Assembly: GCA_020853155.1 (NCBI GenBank)
Contig: JADYZL010000069.1
Location: 1 to 14,819, forward strand
DNA length: 14,819 nucleotides
Origin: Bryobacterales bacterium
GTDB lineage: Bacteria; Acidobacteriota; Terriglobia; Bryobacterales; Bryobacteraceae
Direction: 5' to 3'
Part shown: positions 13,547-14,819 of the stretch, piece by piece
Layout of the letters: each line of letters starts with the position of its first letter
Position numbering within the stretch: position 1 is the stretch's first letter
Program-made: the position numbers and the translations under genes
The notes under the pieces: model-generated
Seen by the model: the letters and a program-made list of their open reading frames with translations, nothing else
Told to the model about the DNA's origin: nothing
Database searches by the model: none

Positions 13547-14629
13547 ATGAGGCTGGGAAATCGAATTGCTCGCTCAAAATGCCTTCTGCCGCTGGGGCTG
13601 ATTCTGCTCCTTGCGGGAATGGCATGGGCGGATCAGGTGGTTATGAAGAACGGGGACCGGGTGACCGGGGAAATCGTCAAAAAGGATGGGGAGACCCTGG
13701 TCATCAAGAGCGTCCACTTCGGAACCATCACCCTGCCCTGGGCGGACGTGGCAACCGTAAATGCGGAAAAGCCGTTGAACGTCGTTCTGCTCGATGGCGA
13801 AACGCTCAAGGCCACGCTCTCCACAAGTGATGGAAAGGTGGCGCTCCAATCTTCCGGCGCCACGCAGACGGTGCCCCCGGCCGATGTTGTGACGATTCGC
13901 GACGAGGCGGAGCAGGCGAAGTACGAGCGCTTCCTGCACCCCGGCATTCTCGATCTTTGGACCGTGACGGGAAGCCTGAATCTCGCGGGGGCCAAGGGGA
14001 ACGCGGAGACCTTCACCATGACCACGCCGTTCACCTTCGCCCGCATCAGCAATTCGAGCAAGACGACGGCTTACTTCAACTCGATTCGCTCCTCAGCCAC
14101 CTTCGATGGCGAGAACGAGCAAACCGCACAGGCAGTTCGGGGTGGATGGGGTTACAGCCGGGATCTCAGCAAGAAGGTCTTCCTTAATGTCTTTAACGAT
14201 TATGAGTACGATAAGTTCCAATCTCTGGATTTGCGAACCGTATTCGGCGGCGGCGCGGGCTATAACGTCTGGAAGGGCGAACGCGGAGCGCTCAGTCTGC
14301 TTGGTGGCGCCGCGTGGAATCGGGAGAAATTCGACCCCGCGCCGGAGCCGAAATTCGTCCGGAACTCGGCGGAAGCCTATTGGGGCAACGACTTCGCCTA
14401 CCGGCTGAATTCCCGCACGGCTTTCACGCAGAGCTACCGCATGTTCAACAACTTGTCGGAGGGCGGACAATACCGTGTGAACTTCGACACAGGCATCACG
14501 ACGAACCTCACAAAGTGGCTTGTCTGGAACATTTCGTTGAGCGACCGCTATTTGAGCGACCCCGTGCCGGGCCGCAAGGCGAATGACCTGCTCTACTCCA
14601 CCGGGCTGGGCTTCACCTTCGCCCGGTAG
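13547..14629 (+). CDS. DUF481-family outer-membrane beta-barrel protein with N-terminal tandem SH3/LSm-like repeats
   Basis: A 360-residue exported protein. A Sec signal (CLLPLGLILLLAGMAWA) ends at about residue 28. Residues 31-118 contain two similar all-beta units. The first has VVMKNGDRVTGEIVKKDGE then WADVATV. The second has VVLLDGETLKATLSTSDGK then PADVVTI. After a short linker, from about residue 135 the protein is a series of alternating hydrophobic and polar strands typical of the DUF481 barrel (for example VTGSLNLAGAKGNAETF and GGGAGYNVW), ending STGLGFTFAR. AAAGGA at 13534-13539 lies seven bases before the ATG and fixes the start. DUF481 members are outer-membrane proteins of unknown function. 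The terminal residue is Arg rather than the usual aromatic. The gene is 106 bases from the phosphatase gene, with the tandem palindromes in between. Confidence 0.88.
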   Translation: MRLGNRIARSKCLLPLGLILLLAGMAWADQVVMKNGDRVTGEIVKKDGETLVIKSVHFGTITLPWADVATVNAEKPLNVVLLDGETLKATLSTSDGKVALQSSGATQTVPPADVVTIRDEAEQAKYERFLHPGILDLWTVTGSLNLAGAKGNAETFTMTTPFTFARISNSSKTTAYFNSIRSSATFDGENEQTAQAVRGGWGYSRDLSKKVFLNVFNDYEYDKFQSLDLRTVFGGGAGYNVWKGERGALSLLGGAAWNREKFDPAPEPKFVRNSAEAYWGNDFAYRLNSRTAFTQSYRMFNNLSEGGQYRVNFDTGITTNLTKWLVWNISLSDRYLSDPVPGRKANDLLYSTGLGFTFAR

Positions 14630-14645
14630 CATCCGCGGCCATTCC

Positions 14646-14685
14646 GAAACGGTGTTGGCCGTCGCCTGCCGGTTGACGCCGTTTC
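14646..14685. repeat. Inverted repeat GAAACGG / CCGTTTC after the DUF481 gene
   Basis: The 7-bp arms at 14646-14652 and 14679-14685 are perfect complements around a 26-base spacer that can itself fold partly (GGCC, GCCGG). Its position just after the DUF481 stop fits a terminator-like or Rho-assisted structure, but no T-run is in the expected place. Confidence 0.25.
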
Positions 14686-14703
14686 AGCATGCGTTCCGTC
14701 AGT

Positions 14704-14712
14704 TGCTATCAT
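14704..14712 (+). promoter_or_regulatory. Extended -10 promoter candidate for the TatA/TatB gene
   Basis: TGCTATCAT combines the TGn motif with TATCAT (five of six consensus bases). The predicted start near 14719 leaves a leader of about 24 bases, with GGGAGG (14727-14732) ten bases before ATG 14743. The -35 region is poor. Confidence 0.4.
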
Positions 14713-14742
14713 GGAGTGGAAAACCTGGGAGGTTTTTTCCTG

Positions 14743-14819
14743 ATGGGACCGCTTGGATGGCAAGAGACCATGGCCATCGCCATACTCGCCTTGCTCATCT
14801 TCGGACCGCGTAAGCTTCC
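14743..14819 (+). CDS. TatA/TatB-family twin-arginine translocase subunit, N-terminal part
   Basis: Only the first 25 codons are present; the gene continues past the right edge. MGPLGWQETMAIAILALLIFGPRKL matches the N-terminus of TatA/TatB/TatE proteins: a short periplasmic start, one membrane helix (about residues 9-20) and the FGP hinge before KL. The family forms the channel or receptor part of the Tat pathway, which exports folded proteins such as the SRRRFLA-bearing sulfatase in this window. ATG 14743 has GGGAGG ten bases upstream. TatA cannot be told from TatB with so little sequence; the Gln at position 7 and the Pro after FG fit the TatA group better. Confidence 0.85.
   Translation, partial: MGPLGWQETMAIAILALLIFGPRKL

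Noticed and set aside
14711..14743. A 10-codon ORF (MEWKTWEVFS) whose TGA overlaps the ATG of the Tat gene (TGATG), as in translational coupling.
   Set aside because: The best promoter candidate (TGCTATCAT, 14704-14712) would start transcription near 14719, after this ATG. It also has no ribosome-binding site, so chance is more likely.

Overview
The window is GC-rich bacterial chromosomal DNA with long, tightly coding ORFs and short gaps. I see no tRNA, rRNA, insertion sequence, phage gene or CRISPR array. The gene set suggests an Acidobacteriota-type soil bacterium of the Solibacter/Bryobacter kind: TonB-family proteins with a proline-rich linker, a DUF481 outer-membrane protein, a FliA-type sigma factor away from flagellar genes, and a Tat-exported sulfatase beside a GH42-like enzyme. 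This placement is inference from gene content, not from a marker gene.

Layout. Positions 1-422 hold the 3' end of an unrecognised gene. Then on the + strand come a Gfo/Idh/MocA-family oxidoreductase (501-1532), a TonB C-terminal-domain protein (1623-2675) and a 70-residue two-helix membrane protein (2750-2962). A 379-base non-coding stretch rich in inverted repeats leads into a FliA/WhiG-type sigma factor (3342-4163). The middle of the window looks like a carbohydrate block: a Tat-exported sulfatase (- strand, 4401-5789), a lipoprotein aldose 1-epimerase (+ strand, 6091-7272) and a large secreted GH42-like glycosidase with extra domains (- strand, 7419-10523). The last third is again on the + strand: deoxyribose-phosphate aldolase deoC (10778-11572), a double-GAF PP2C/SpoIIE-type phosphatase (about 11653-13440), a DUF481 outer-membrane protein (13547-14629) and the first 25 codons of a TatA/TatB-family gene (14743 to the edge).

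How the genes may work together. The sulfatase, mutarotase and GH42-like enzyme all carry export signals and could together desulfate and degrade a sulfated, possibly galactose-containing polysaccharide outside the cytoplasm. The TonB-type protein, DUF481 protein and Tat component are all envelope or export functions. The sigma factor and the RsbU-like phosphatase are regulatory but not adjacent, and neither has a recognisable anti-sigma or antagonist partner here.

The most striking non-coding signal is a pair of identical 18-bp repeats between the phosphatase and DUF481 genes. Each contains a perfect 15-bp palindrome, the first overlaps the phosphatase stop codon, and a third, different palindrome follows. 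The sulfatase promoter is the best sigma-70-like promoter I can see. I did not find a clearly new multi-gene system; the best leads are the tandem palindromes, the repeat-rich leader of the sigma factor and the composite GH42-like enzyme.
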